Counted from the stretch's first letter, positions 1 through 8,678 are shown. The stretch is DNA of 48,899 nt from Clostridia bacterium (GCA_017440965.1 JAFSGH010000086.1:1-48899), one strand, 5' to 3'. The notes: generated by a model from the letters alone, not told the origin. Translations and numbers: made by a program.

Positions 1-25
1 AAAATTTACAAGATAATGTTCCATT

Positions 26-745
26 TCACCACTTCCATTTCTGTAAAAATCCGTCATAGGTACTGAGTGCTTCGTTGCGTTTTCTGATACTCATCTGCAC
101 ATTTTCACCGTTTACAAGAAGAATGCTGTCTGAATTAAAGCGGCGGATATGCTGCATATTCACAATGTAACCGTGATGAATACGCATAAACCCGTGAGGC
201 TCAAGAAAGGCGAAAATATCCTTCAGATTTCCCACCACTTCAAAAGGCTCTTTAAGGGTGTGTATAATCAGATGCCCCCTGTAAGACTCAACATAAAGAA
301 TATCCTGAATGGAAACATTAGCTCTTTCGTGTTGCCATTTAAGAGGCAGAAAGCAATTAGCCGAGTTGTATTTATGAACGGCTCTGCGAAAAGCTTCGTT
401 AAAGTCATCCTTATCAATGGGCTTCACAATAAAGTGCAGGGCTTCGCAGCGAAAAGTGTCAAAGACACATTCTCTGTGAGAGGACACAAAGATAATGATT
501 ATATCAGGCATTATTTCTCTGCATCTTTTTGCAATATCAATACCGTTGGACTGAGCCATTTCAATATCAAGAAAGATAATATCAGCCTTTTCACCTTTTT
601 CCATATATTCTAAGAACTCAATGCCGTCAGCAAAATATAAAGGCTCATTAGCCTGCATCCGTTCTTCACTGACGAAAAAGGATGCGATTAGCTCTTTAAC
701 CTGATTATAGATAAAAATATCATCGTCAATTACGGCGGTTTTCAT
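26..745 (-). CDS. LytTR-family response regulator (REC + LytTR DNA-binding domain)
   Basis: A two-component response regulator of 239 residues that should bind DNA through a LytTR domain. The receiver domain covers about residues 1-120: acidic pocket D7-D9, phospho-acceptor D60 in FLDIEM, and the conserved lysine K108 in FIVKPID. The LytTR domain covers about 133-237 and is recognised by the pattern around ILYVESYRGHLIIHT and MRIHHGYIVNM. AAAGGAGATG just upstream (751-760) supports the ATG at 745. The sensor kinase is not visible and may lie left of the window. The divergent intergene carries a direct repeat with LytTR-like spacing, so it may regulate itself and the secreted protein at 1140; that is inference. 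The family controls bacteriocin, quorum-sensing and cell-surface genes, but the target here is unknown. Confidence 0.93.
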   Translation of the reverse strand: MKTAVIDDDIFIYNQVKELIASFFVSEERMQANEPLYFADGIEFLEYMEKGEKADIIFLDIEMAQSNGIDIAKRCREIMPDIIIIFVSSHRECVFDTFRCEALHFIVKPIDKDDFNEAFRRAVHKYNSANCFLPLKWQHERANVSIQDILYVESYRGHLIIHTLKEPFEVVGNLKDIFAFLEPHGFMRIHHGYIVNMQHIRRFNSDSILLVNGENVQMSIRKRNEALSTYDGFLQKWKW

Positions 746-762
746 TTTATCATCTCCTTTTT

Positions 763-861
763 ACTCCCTCCGTCACACTGCGTGTGCCACCTCCCTCAAG
801 GAGGGAGGCAAGTCTCGGCTCCCTCTTCGAGGGAGCTGTCAGCTTTGCTGACTGAGGGAGT
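763..861. repeat. Palindromic MITE-like element with ACTCCCTC/GAGGGAGT ends
   Basis: The 99-bp element starts with ACTCCCTCCGTC and ends with GAGGGAGT, so its ends are inverted repeats. Inside are hairpins CCTCCCTC..GAGGGAGG, GGCTCCCTC..GAGGGAGCT and GTCAGC..GCTGAC. No protein is credible in it. Elements of this look are scattered in many gut Clostridia; that is from general knowledge. A second copy with the same ends is at 1037-1107. Confidence 0.75.
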
Positions 862-911
862 CCCATTCATATTATATCACACCAAATCACAGCATTTCAA
901 CCAAGGTAAAA

Positions 912-942
912 CAACACTTATCAATCCTAACTCAACACTTAT
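912..942. promoter_or_regulatory. Direct repeat CAACACTTAT x2, candidate LytTR operator
   Basis: CAACACTTAT occurs at 912-921 and again at 933-942, start to start 21 bp, which is two turns of B-DNA. LytTR regulators such as AgrA and ComE bind two short direct repeats about 21-22 bp apart, so this fits the regulator encoded at 26-745. It lies upstream of both divergent genes. The -10-like TAATAT near 975 would place the site just upstream of a weak -35 for the gene at 1140. Binding is inferred, not shown. Confidence 0.45.
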
Positions 943-1036
943 TGAAAAACAAACACAAGGCGTTTTTATTGTGTTAATATTCGGGTAAAGTTTGATTTTT
1001 GCAAAGGAGATGATAGCGGCTGGATAACAATTCAAT

Positions 1037-1107
1037 ACTCCCTCCGTCTGCGGCGAAAGGTCGCAATTATCTCCCTCACGGAGAGAGCAAAAAACAAACG
1101 AGGGAGT
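1037..1107. repeat. Second ACTCCCTC-ended palindromic element
   Basis: The 71-bp element runs from ACTCCCTCCGTC to GAGGGAGT, sharing both ends with the element at 763-861 but with a different, shorter centre containing CTCCCTCACGGAGAGAG. It sits only 32 bp before the start codon at 1140, so it would be transcribed in the 5' leader of that gene and could fold there. Confidence 0.65.
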
Positions 1108-1139
1108 AACAATTTATTTCAAGAAAGGAAAACGAAAAT

Positions 1140-2966
1140 ATGAAAACAAAGAAATTATTATCAATTTTATTGGCACTTATGATGATGTTATCAGTTGTGC
1201 CTATGTACGCAAGTGCGGCAGAAGCACTTAAAGCAACTAATGTAACTCAATGGCCGACACTTTCATATAAGAATGCAGATAATGTTGTACACTTTGGTCA
1301 GACATTAGCAGATGCTCTTATTATCAACGATGATGAGATTGTTCTGGATGCAAGCGGCAGTCAGGTAGCAGGTCACTTTGAGTTTATGAAGCCCGAACTC
1401 ATTTCAACACCTAAAGTCGGAACAAAGGCTAACATCAAATTTGTTCCTGATGATACGACAACATATTCAGGTTTCAACAAATTGTTTAGCTCTCTTCTTT
1501 ACGATGTTGTAGCAACAACTCCCGTTTTTGTTGATGAAATCAATGACCCTGTTGTTGCATCTGAAGTTGAAGTTGGTGCCACTCTCGCAACCGCTGTTCT
1601 TTCAGGTGGCGCAATGACAAATCCTTATAATGCAAATGAGCCTAATATTCTTGCAAGAGAATGGGAATGGGTTGACGGCACAAGCGTAGTTAATGAAAGC
1701 GGATATTATGAAGCCGTATTCTGTCCTACTGGTTATGAATGGGTTTACAAACAGGTTTATGTTAAAGTTAAAAGCAATGCCGCATCCACCACAATCACCG
1801 AAGCTCCCACAGCATCACTTACCTATGACGGTGTTACAACATGGGCTGATGTTGAACTCACCGGTGGAAAGGCAATGTCCGGTGACACAGAAGTTGCAGG
1901 TAAATTTACAATTGATAATGCCGGCTCAACAGTAATTGAAGCAGGTACTTACACACTCAATATCACATTCACTCCCGATGATACAGAAAACTATCTTCCC
2001 TCAACAGGTACAGCAACTGTAACAGTTAATCCTGCTCCTATTAAATTCGTTGACGAAAACGGTGCTGATATTGTTCCCGAAATTACAGTTCCCTACGGCA
2101 CAAAGCTTGGCGACAGAACAGCCGGTGCAGGCTTCCTTCTTAACTCATATATCAACCTTAGCGGAGTTCTTTATTATATTAATTTTGTTGACAGCGAAGG
2201 CAATGCAATTGATAAAGAAACTATCGTTCCTGTTGGCACAAACGAATATAAGGTAAAGCTTTCTACCGACAACAAAAACTATGAAAACGCAGAGCTCACC
2301 TGCAAGTTCACAGTTGAAGCAACAGATGTAAAGGTTAATATTCTTGCTCTTACCAGCACTATTCAGGTCATAAAAGCAAACAATAATGACCCCACACCCG
2401 CAGGTACATTTGCAATTTATGTTGACGGTCAGCTTCTCAAAGACGGTGTGAAAGAAAATCACCCCATTGAATGGAACCCCACAGTTTCAAAGATTTACAC
2501 AATCAAGGCTGTTTACACACCCATTGAAAACGACCCCATAAATGTTGAAGATGTAACAATTTCTATTCCCAGATCACTTGAAAGAAAGATTACTTACAGC
2601 GATAACATCCATGGTGGCAGTCCCTCATATCTTTGCGGTGCTACCGTTACTCTCAGCGCAAACGCCACAGCAGAAACATTTGAAGGCTGGGTTATCACAG
2701 ATGCAGCAGGAAACACTGTTGACCTTGGTGTTGACCTCACCGCAACAAACATCACCTTCACAATGCCCGACTTTGACCTGAACATTGAAGCAAAGACAAA
2801 GTCAGCCACCTCAGGCGGCTCAGGCGGAATTTTTGATATGGATTTCGGCGACCTCAGCGAAGGTGACAGCGAATGGGCAATAATCAACATTCTCAGAAAC
2901 ATCATTGCCAAGTTCAAGTCCTTCCTTCAGCAGCTTATCGAAACCTTCCAGAGCATAGGCGACTGA
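1140..2966 (+). CDS. Secreted protein with bacterial Ig-like (MBG-type) and InlB-like domains
   Basis: A 608-residue exported protein of unknown function. Residues 1-27 form a Sec signal peptide (KTKK, a leucine/methionine core, then ASA-A). Two or more MBG/Ig-like modules follow, seen in the pattern VTQWPTLSY...FVPDDTTTYSGF near 35-120 and SLTYDGVTTW...FTPDDTENYLPS...VTVNP near 220-300. Near 485-560 is a divergent InlB-type repeat with FEGW at about 514-517. After a Gly/Ser linker the C-terminus is a 30-residue amphipathic stretch, with no LPXTG motif or dockerin. AAGAAAGGAAA before the ATG is the ribosome site. Such proteins are usually surface adhesins or matrix proteins; the substrate cannot be read from sequence. 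Confidence 0.85.
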   Translation: MKTKKLLSILLALMMMLSVVPMYASAAEALKATNVTQWPTLSYKNADNVVHFGQTLADALIINDDEIVLDASGSQVAGHFEFMKPELISTPKVGTKANIKFVPDDTTTYSGFNKLFSSLLYDVVATTPVFVDEINDPVVASEVEVGATLATAVLSGGAMTNPYNANEPNILAREWEWVDGTSVVNESGYYEAVFCPTGYEWVYKQVYVKVKSNAASTTITEAPTASLTYDGVTTWADVELTGGKAMSGDTEVAGKFTIDNAGSTVIEAGTYTLNITFTPDDTENYLPSTGTATVTVNPAPIKFVDENGADIVPEITVPYGTKLGDRTAGAGFLLNSYINLSGVLYYINFVDSEGNAIDKETIVPVGTNEYKVKLSTDNKNYENAELTCKFTVEATDVKVNILALTSTIQVIKANNNDPTPAGTFAIYVDGQLLKDGVKENHPIEWNPTVSKIYTIKAVYTPIENDPINVEDVTISIPRSLERKITYSDNIHGGSPSYLCGATVTLSANATAETFEGWVITDAAGNTVDLGVDLTATNITFTMPDFDLNIEAKTKSATSGGSGGIFDMDFGDLSEGDSEWAIINILRNIIAKFKSFLQQLIETFQSIGD

Positions 2967-2970
2967 TAGA

Positions 2971-3010
2971 ACCCTTCCACCGCTAACGCGGTCCCCCTTC
3001 CCTTTCAGGG
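2971..3010. repeat. Short palindromic intergenic repeat
   Basis: Directly after the stop codon at 2966 lie two small hairpins, ACCGC-TAAC-GCGGT (2979-2992) and CCCT-TTC-AGGG (3000-3010), separated by a C-rich stretch. The sequence resembles the small palindromic repeats common between genes of gut Clostridia. It has no U-tract, so I do not call it a terminator. Confidence 0.4.
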
Positions 3011-3134
3011 ACGGCAAGACAAGATAGAACCAATCCAACATATAGTTCTATTCTCCTTAGTGAAAGCACCAACAATCCCCGGACACTGACCGTTCGGGGA
3101 TTTGGTGTATAATGAAGAAATACGGAGGTACAAA

Positions 3135-3317
3135 ATGATTAACAATGAAGACGAGTTCAAATATGTGAGATGTCCGAGGTGCGACAGACGCATTTTTGAC
3201 ATTGCCAAGTGCTCCGATGATGAAGCAATAATCAGAGTTAAATGCCCTATTTGCAAATTAGTAATAATATACAGCATAAAGAATCAGGAATGCACGCCCA
3301 AAAGCGAACATCCCTGA
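3135..3317 (+). CDS. Small Com-like zinc-ribbon protein (60 aa)
   Basis: A 60-residue protein with two CxxC knuckles: RCPRC near residues 12-16 and KCPICK near 35-40. The spacing and surrounding residues (RRIFDIAKC...IIRVKCPICKLVII) resemble the zinc-binding translational activator Com of phage Mu and its many prophage and integrated-element relatives. I start it at the ATG at 3135 because GGAGGT (3124-3129) is correctly spaced; the same frame opens upstream without such a site. It lies beside a TnpV-like gene and a defence-like gene, so it is probably mobile-element cargo. Its role here, perhaps RNA binding, is inference from the family. Confidence 0.65.
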   Translation: MINNEDEFKYVRCPRCDRRIFDIAKCSDDEAIIRVKCPICKLVIIYSIKNQECTPKSEHP

Positions 3318-3323
3318 TTTTTT
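3282..3323 (+). terminator. Possible Rho-independent terminator overlapping the end of the Com-like gene
   Basis: AATCAGG (3282-3288) pairs with CCTGATT (3313-3319) and is followed by a run of T. The loop is long (24 nt) and the structure overlaps the last 12 codons, so it is a moderate candidate. Confidence 0.4.
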
Positions 3324-3688
3324 CAGTTACAGATAAGCTCAGCACAAACAATTTCTCTTGCCCGTTGCTCAATGTTACCCATACGGCACACCCACTCAAG
3401 CTGATTATCTTCTTTCAGCTGCTCTGTGACGCCCTCAGCCTCTTTCATCTGCTCAACAAGAGTTTCAAACATATCCCGTGCCTGAGCTTCAACCTCAGCA
3501 CAGTGCTGATACAGTTTACCCTGAATAAGTAGGGAGTTGAAAAGAGCCGTCTTGTGCTTTTCAAGATAGCTCTTGTGCATCATACCCCATTTGCCGAGGG
3601 TAACTCTTGCTTCTTCAGGCGGGATGATGAGGTTAGGGATGAGATAATCGCCAACCTGACGGTAACTGATAGAATTTTTGTTTGACAT
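3323..3688 (-). CDS. tnpV: TnpV-like transposon-encoded protein
   Basis: 121 residues with the features of the TnpV family carried by Clostridial transposons of the Tn4451/TnpX type: YRQVGDYLIPNL at the N-terminus, LGKWGMMHKSYLEKHK in the middle, and VEQMKEAEGVTEQLKEDN then EWVCRMGNIEQRAREIV near the end. The true start is the ATG at 3688, preceded by AAAGGAGG (3697-3704); the frame continues upstream but lacks a ribosome site. TnpV's molecular role is not known; it is normally seen with a large serine recombinase (TnpX). No such recombinase is in the window, so this is either a remnant or part of an element whose recombinase lies elsewhere. It marks 3.1-8.7 kb as mobile DNA. Confidence 0.8.
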   Translation of the reverse strand: MSNKNSISYRQVGDYLIPNLIIPPEEARVTLGKWGMMHKSYLEKHKTALFNSLLIQGKLYQHCAEVEAQARDMFETLVEQMKEAEGVTEQLKEDNQLEWVCRMGNIEQRAREIVCAELICN

Positions 3689-3777
3689 AAAAATAGCCTC
3701 CTTTGGTTTTGTAACTTCATTGTACAAATTAAAGGAGGTCTTGTCGAATGTGCGGAGAAAGAAAAACATATAACATG

Positions 3778-3806
3778 TTGAAAAGAGAGTAAAAAAGTAG
3801 TATAAT
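3778..3806 (+). promoter_or_regulatory. Sigma-A promoter of the SMEK-STAND gene
   Basis: TTGAAA (3778-3783), a 17-bp spacer and TATAAT (3801-3806). The 108-nt leader that follows contains a possible hairpin over the ribosome site (3861-3868 with 3902-3909). Confidence 0.75.
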
Positions 3807-3913
3807 AATTTACAACGCTGTCAAAGCGCTGTTTCAAGCGATTGGCAGAAATATCGATAGTTTTCTCCCTGCCGTTTGGTGGGGATATATAATTTTCAAG
3901 AGGAGAAAATATA

Positions 3914-6900
3914 ATGTTAAATTCTGACGAAAGAGTTGCGTTTATATCAACATATATAACCGCATATGAAGCTAAAATACAAGCATCTAATAAAAATGGA
4001 TTGTTAAATTCTGCAAAATTATTTGAATTGTTCGCATTAGAAGTATCAAAACTTTGGTTTGGTAAGCAATTTATAAATATGAATGACAAAACAATGAATT
4101 ATCCATATGTTGATTTGATTTCTGAAGATAACCAGATCTTTGTACAAGTAACTACCGTGCAAGATATAAATAGTAAAATAAAAAACATATTAGAAAAAAT
4201 CAAAAACGATAAATTAAAACGGTTCACCAATTTAAATACAATTTATTTTTTCTCATTAAGCAATAGTAGCGAAGAAAATGTTATCGACTACACTAAAGAT
4301 AATAAAATTGGAGATATAGATTTTTTAAAAGAGTCACATTTAATAACTACTGATAAAATAATTAATAAAGCTACTACTGATTTAGCTTTTCAAATTGCGT
4401 TATATGATTTATTATCAGAAGAAGAAAGAACTATTAAAGATACTTCAAATAAATTATTTGTCGCTTTGAACGAAAGTAAAAATATTAGCTTGGGAGACAT
4501 AGATTGTTTAATAAACGATGAGTATGAAATAGACCGAACAGAAATAGTTAATTTAATTCTTGATACAAAAGCTCAATTTATAAGAGTACGCGGAGAAGCT
4601 GGTTTTGGAAAATCTGTAGTTTGTAAAAAAGTAGTTGAAAAACAAGAAAAAGTTTTGTATGCAAGAGCGGAACGATTTACTCAAGAATCTAACATTAACG
4701 ATATTTGGCATTTAGATATTGAAAATGTATTGAAGTATTCAGGTGATGTGCCTTTTTACTTTTTTATAGATTCTTTAGAGTTTATAGCTGATTCCAAGAA
4801 AAGTAAATTTGATCTATTGCAAAGCTTATACGAATTAATTAAAAATTACCCAAATACAAAAGTGATTACATCGTGCAGAAGTAATGACGAATCAACATTT
4901 CTAAAATTGGATTCAAAGTATGATTTTAAATCTTTTACTATAAATGAATTATCATTTTTGGAACTACAGGGTATTTATGAAAAATATCCAATTATAAAAG
5001 CTTTTATGGAAAAAGGGTGTTATAAGGAATTACTAAAGAATCCTCTATATGTGAATTTAATTATCAAAAACATTACGGACATATCAAATATTTCAGATGA
5101 AAACTTACTTAGAAGTTATATATGGGAAAATATAATTTGTTTGAAAGAAAAAAGCAAACAATATGATGTTTTATATAATGAAGTAGTTGACGTAATAAAA
5201 CGCATTGTTTTTGAAAGAGCGAAACAATTTACTTTAGGTGTTGATAGAGAAACGTTAAACAGTAAAATCGTTTCAAGTCTAATGTCTGAAGGCGTTGTAG
5301 TAGAAAATAAGAATTTAATCCGACTTAAGTATGATGTATTTGAAGACATTTGTTTTGAACAACAGATTGATAAAGAGTTTGATGTATGTCGAGGAAACTA
5401 TAATTCATTTTTTTCTAAAATTGAAGAAATGGGAAGATGTTGTTTTAGAAGATATCAAATTTGGGTTTCAAATAAAGTTTTAACTAAAATTAATAGAGAT
5501 AAATTTTTAAGCAACTTGATTTTTAGTGATAATCTACCTGATTTGTGGACTAAGCAAACCATGATAGGTTTAGTTAATTCTAGATTTTCTTCTTGTTTTT
5601 TCGAGGAATATGCAAACGATTTGATCGCAGAGGACTTAATTTGGAAATTAATTGACGTTACAAATTTACACGCATTTAATTCAAGATATTTCGAATATAA
5701 AGATTATCCTTTTATTCAACTTATACCTAAAGGAGAAGGTCGACCATCTCTAATTAAAATTATATATGAGAAAAACTTGTATAAAGGAAACAACATAAAA
5801 ATTGAGTCTATAAAGAAATTATGTTTTGATTATGCTAAAAATGATAATCACGATAAGCAAATAGCTAATATAGCCTGTGCTATTTTAATCACCTATATTG
5901 AAGAAACCTTATCACTAGAAGGAAGACGATATGATGAGATATTTAATATAGTCGAACCTATGTTGCTTTCAATCTATCATATGGCTGAGTATTGTAATTC
6001 TTGGATTGTCAAGTTTTGGGATACGCAAAAAGAATTTATAGAATCTAATGATACTTATAAAATGCATTTATCAAAAAAGATAATTGATCATGCACTTAGA
6101 TTTACTACTGCAAATTTATCAATTTTTTTACCCATAGACCTTTGTAATTTAGCTTCTTTTTATTGGACAATCAATAGAAAAGATTCACTATATAACAGTG
6201 ATATTGATTCAATATGTAATCAATATGGTCTAAACAAATATGCAGATGACTATGAGCACTCAATAAATTCGTTAAATAAATATATGTATTTTTCTAACGT
6301 ACTATCATATAATTTTTGGATAGGATTAAATTGGGCAATATCTTTTATTAATGATGCTGTATCAAAATATGTAGATAATAAAAATGCTGATATTGAAAGT
6401 ATTGAAGTGTTATTTCCAGAAAAAATGCAAACTAAAAAATTTTTTGGTTCTTTTCAAATGTGGGTTGCAAATTCAATAGAACATAGTGTACCTGCGGTTA
6501 TAGGAGATATAGTTTACAAATTAAAGAATAAAATTATAGAAAACGCAGAATCGCTAATTAAACATAATTATGATTTTGTAACGTACCTAAACAATGTAAA
6601 AAATGCGATATTTGAAAAATCGAATAACATAATCCTGCTTTCAATGATTGGAGATATCGGGATTAAATACGAAAATCTTATCCCAGGTTATGCGTTAAGT
6701 TTGGCAACAAACATAAAAATTATATTTTGGGATATTCAAAGATATACACGTATGAATCCAAATGGTGATATGAAAAAGTTAAAAGAATTGATTTTTTTAA
6801 CAGCGGGAGTTCCGATTCTTAATGGGCGTTATGATGAACAAGAAAAGCCAACTTTTATTTTGAGAAACTATGTTTGCCATATGCAATTTTATGAGGAATC

Positions 6901-8647
6901 AAAAGAACAATGCTATAAAATATTGGATTATTTATACTCTAAATATCCAAATGAAGAATCTACAGCTAATGAGCATCTTCAAATTCAACAAATGGACTTA
7001 CGGTCATCTGAAGTTGAAGTTGTAGATAAAAATATTATTTCGATTTTACCCAAAGTGAGTGGATATGCAAAAAAAATTGTAGATGAAAATATCGCAGAAA
7101 ATAAAACAAAAATAAACATCGAAAATATAATTAATGATTTTTGCCAAACTGTTAATCCCAGTCATTATGAATTGGCAGAAATCAAAATCTATTTCGAAAA
7201 GTATTTAGAGGAATTGTCAAAAGATAGTTCTCAATTTGTTCACCATGATTTTTTAAACATTTTAATTGCAATGTCTCTATCAAAAAATGAATTGGATTCA
7301 AAATCTAGAGAGGAATACTGTATTTATTGGTTAAATCTTCTTGAAAAAAATTTTGATTACGATAATTTCTTATTAGAGGATAGATATCTATTTGTACTAT
7401 ATAGACAGTTAGATTCTAACATAGGTTCAAAAACTAAAATGAGAATTAAAAGATTAATTTTAGATTTTGTTATGTATATAGGTAATAATGGCTTGATTGA
7501 CAAGTTGAGTAATGCCACTAGAATATACTTGAAAAAATTCAATAATCTTAGTAAGGCTATTTTTAACACGATCCTTATGCTTTCCTATGATAAAAAAAAT
7601 CACATAAAACATAATTTAGTGCATTTGAATATAACTAAAGAAGATGAATATAAAATAGATTATGATTTCAAAATGCATTGGGTAGAGCAAAAACTAAAAA
7701 AAGAAAACAATGAATATATAAGTCAAAAAGAAAGGATTATTGATAGTTATTTATATAATGAACAGCGATTAGATTTGTCTAATTATACAATGGATGACTT
7801 TGATATGAATCAATTGGCTTGTATAGTAAATTGCGGACTTACAAGCTCTGACCCTGAGTATGCACTTATTCTTCGATGGTTGATTAGGAGTGTTATATCT
7901 CAATATAATTCCACTGAATTAAGATTGTATAGACATCCATATTCTATAAATCATTTTTCATCATTTCATATCTCAAAAGCATTGAGTGAAGAATTATTTG
8001 ATAACCACCAAATAATAATTGATATTTTATTTAACGATGCGGAGTTTTCTTCTTATAAAAATGATTCTATAGAGTTCTATTTGAAAATATTTAATGGGTT
8101 ATTACCAAAATATTTTGATTCTTACAACGACAGTGCGATAAGAAGACGTTGTGAAGACATCTTATTAAGTTTAGAGGAAGCAATAAATCAAAATGTACCT
8201 GACGACTGGAGACGAGAAACGCTGTATAGAGCTCTTATACTTTCAGTAAATGGATATGAAGGCGACTGGAGTAAATTAAAAACAAAATATTCTTATAATG
8301 ATGTTTCATTTTTGAATAATATGTTTAACAAATATGGTAAATACAATTTTAATTATTATGTTAGAACTATATATCAAATGAATATAAAGGAATTACTGCC
8401 ACATATTCTTATTTCTTTTGATGTTTGTTTAACAAAACTTGTAAACGAGTCTAATTATATTATATCAGATTTTGAAAGTATTCGAGCAATAATTGATTAC
8501 ATAATCCTTGTAGCATTCTCGGATTATTATGATGATATTAAAAGTGATGAAGAATTAACTAAAGCTTATGAGAGCATATTAGAAGTTTTAGTAACTTTAA
8601 AATCAGAAAAGGCCGCTGTATTATTAGATGAGTTTAGGATTCATTAA
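3914..8647 (+). CDS. SMEK-domain STAND NTPase, likely anti-phage defence protein
   Basis: A 1577-residue protein with a three-part STAND layout. Residues 1 to about 150 match the SMEK domain often found at the N-terminus of Avs-like and other STAND proteins (FELFALEVSKLWFG, then D67 and FVQVTT at 76-81). The D67...Q78-V-T80 arrangement resembles a restriction-endonuclease-fold core with the usual lysine replaced. Residues about 205-400 are a P-loop NTPase: Walker A GEAGFGKS at 227-234 (K233), Walker B FYFFIDSLEF with D286, a sensor-like ITSCRS at 319-323, and an NPL motif at 376-378. The remaining 1,150 residues look helical, as expected for a target-sensing superhelix; no enzymatic motif is seen there. 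It has its own promoter and terminator. The gene is strikingly AT-rich compared with both flanks, a sign of transfer. Likely action: ATP-dependent oligomerisation on a phage protein that triggers the N-terminal effector; this is inferred from family knowledge. Confidence 0.85.
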   Translation: MLNSDERVAFISTYITAYEAKIQASNKNGLLNSAKLFELFALEVSKLWFGKQFINMNDKTMNYPYVDLISEDNQIFVQVTTVQDINSKIKNILEKIKNDKLKRFTNLNTIYFFSLSNSSEENVIDYTKDNKIGDIDFLKESHLITTDKIINKATTDLAFQIALYDLLSEEERTIKDTSNKLFVALNESKNISLGDIDCLINDEYEIDRTEIVNLILDTKAQFIRVRGEAGFGKSVVCKKVVEKQEKVLYARAERFTQESNINDIWHLDIENVLKYSGDVPFYFFIDSLEFIADSKKSKFDLLQSLYELIKNYPNTKVITSCRSNDESTFLKLDSKYDFKSFTINELSFLELQGIYEKYPIIKAFMEKGCYKELLKNPLYVNLIIKNITDISNISDENLLRSYIWENIICLKEKSKQYDVLYNEVVDVIKRIVFERAKQFTLGVDRETLNSKIVSSLMSEGVVVENKNLIRLKYDVFEDICFEQQIDKEFDVCRGNYNSFFSKIEEMGRCCFRRYQIWVSNKVLTKINRDKFLSNLIFSDNLPDLWTKQTMIGLVNSRFSSCFFEEYANDLIAEDLIWKLIDVTNLHAFNSRYFEYKDYPFIQLIPKGEGRPSLIKIIYEKNLYKGNNIKIESIKKLCFDYAKNDNHDKQIANIACAILITYIEETLSLEGRRYDEIFNIVEPMLLSIYHMAEYCNSWIVKFWDTQKEFIESNDTYKMHLSKKIIDHALRFTTANLSIFLPIDLCNLASFYWTINRKDSLYNSDIDSICNQYGLNKYADDYEHSINSLNKYMYFSNVLSYNFWIGLNWAISFINDAVSKYVDNKNADIESIEVLFPEKMQTKKFFGSFQMWVANSIEHSVPAVIGDIVYKLKNKIIENAESLIKHNYDFVTYLNNVKNAIFEKSNNIILLSMIGDIGIKYENLIPGYALSLATNIKIIFWDIQRYTRMNPNGDMKKLKELIFLTAGVPILNGRYDEQEKPTFILRNYVCHMQFYEESKEQCYKILDYLYSKYPNEESTANEHLQIQQMDLRSSEVEVVDKNIISILPKVSGYAKKIVDENIAENKTKINIENIINDFCQTVNPSHYELAEIKIYFEKYLEELSKDSSQFVHHDFLNILIAMSLSKNELDSKSREEYCIYWLNLLEKNFDYDNFLLEDRYLFVLYRQLDSNIGSKTKMRIKRLILDFVMYIGNNGLIDKLSNATRIYLKKFNNLSKAIFNTILMLSYDKKNHIKHNLVHLNITKEDEYKIDYDFKMHWVEQKLKKENNEYISQKERIIDSYLYNEQRLDLSNYTMDDFDMNQLACIVNCGLTSSDPEYALILRWLIRSVISQYNSTELRLYRHPYSINHFSSFHISKALSEELFDNHQIIIDILFNDAEFSSYKNDSIEFYLKIFNGLLPKYFDSYNDSAIRRRCEDILLSLEEAINQNVPDDWRRETLYRALILSVNGYEGDWSKLKTKYSYNDVSFLNNMFNKYGKYNFNYYVRTIYQMNIKELLPHILISFDVCLTKLVNESNYIISDFESIRAIIDYIILVAFSDYYDDIKSDEELTKAYESILEVLVTLKSEKAAVLLDEFRIH

Positions 8648-8650
8648 AAT

Positions 8651-8678
8651 AAAAGCTCCGCATAACACGGAGCTTTTT
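8651..8678 (+). terminator. Rho-independent terminator of the SMEK-STAND gene
   Basis: AAAGCTCCG (8652-8660), loop CATAACA, CGGAGCTTT (8668-8676) and a T run, four bases after the stop codon. Together with the promoter at 3778 it makes this a one-gene unit. Confidence 0.9.

Noticed and set aside
149-613. Plus-strand open frame of 154 residues opposite the LytTR regulator
   Set aside because: It is a shadow of the clear regulator on the minus strand, with no ribosome site and no recognisable fold.
782-988. Plus-strand open frame of 68 residues in the palindromic region
   Set aside because: Its first part is the repeat element; no ribosome site and no protein-like composition.
3077-3113. Hairpin AATCCCCG/CGGGGATT and TATAAT before the Com-like gene, as terminator or promoter
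   Set aside because: The hairpin has no U-tract and the TATAAT at 3108 lacks a good -35, so neither is called as a feature; both remain possible.
2967-3900. Duplicated tRNA-Leu 3' end as the left attachment site of the island
   Set aside because: I found no stretch like GCGGGTGACAGGGGTCG at the left border by eye, so an att site is not claimed.
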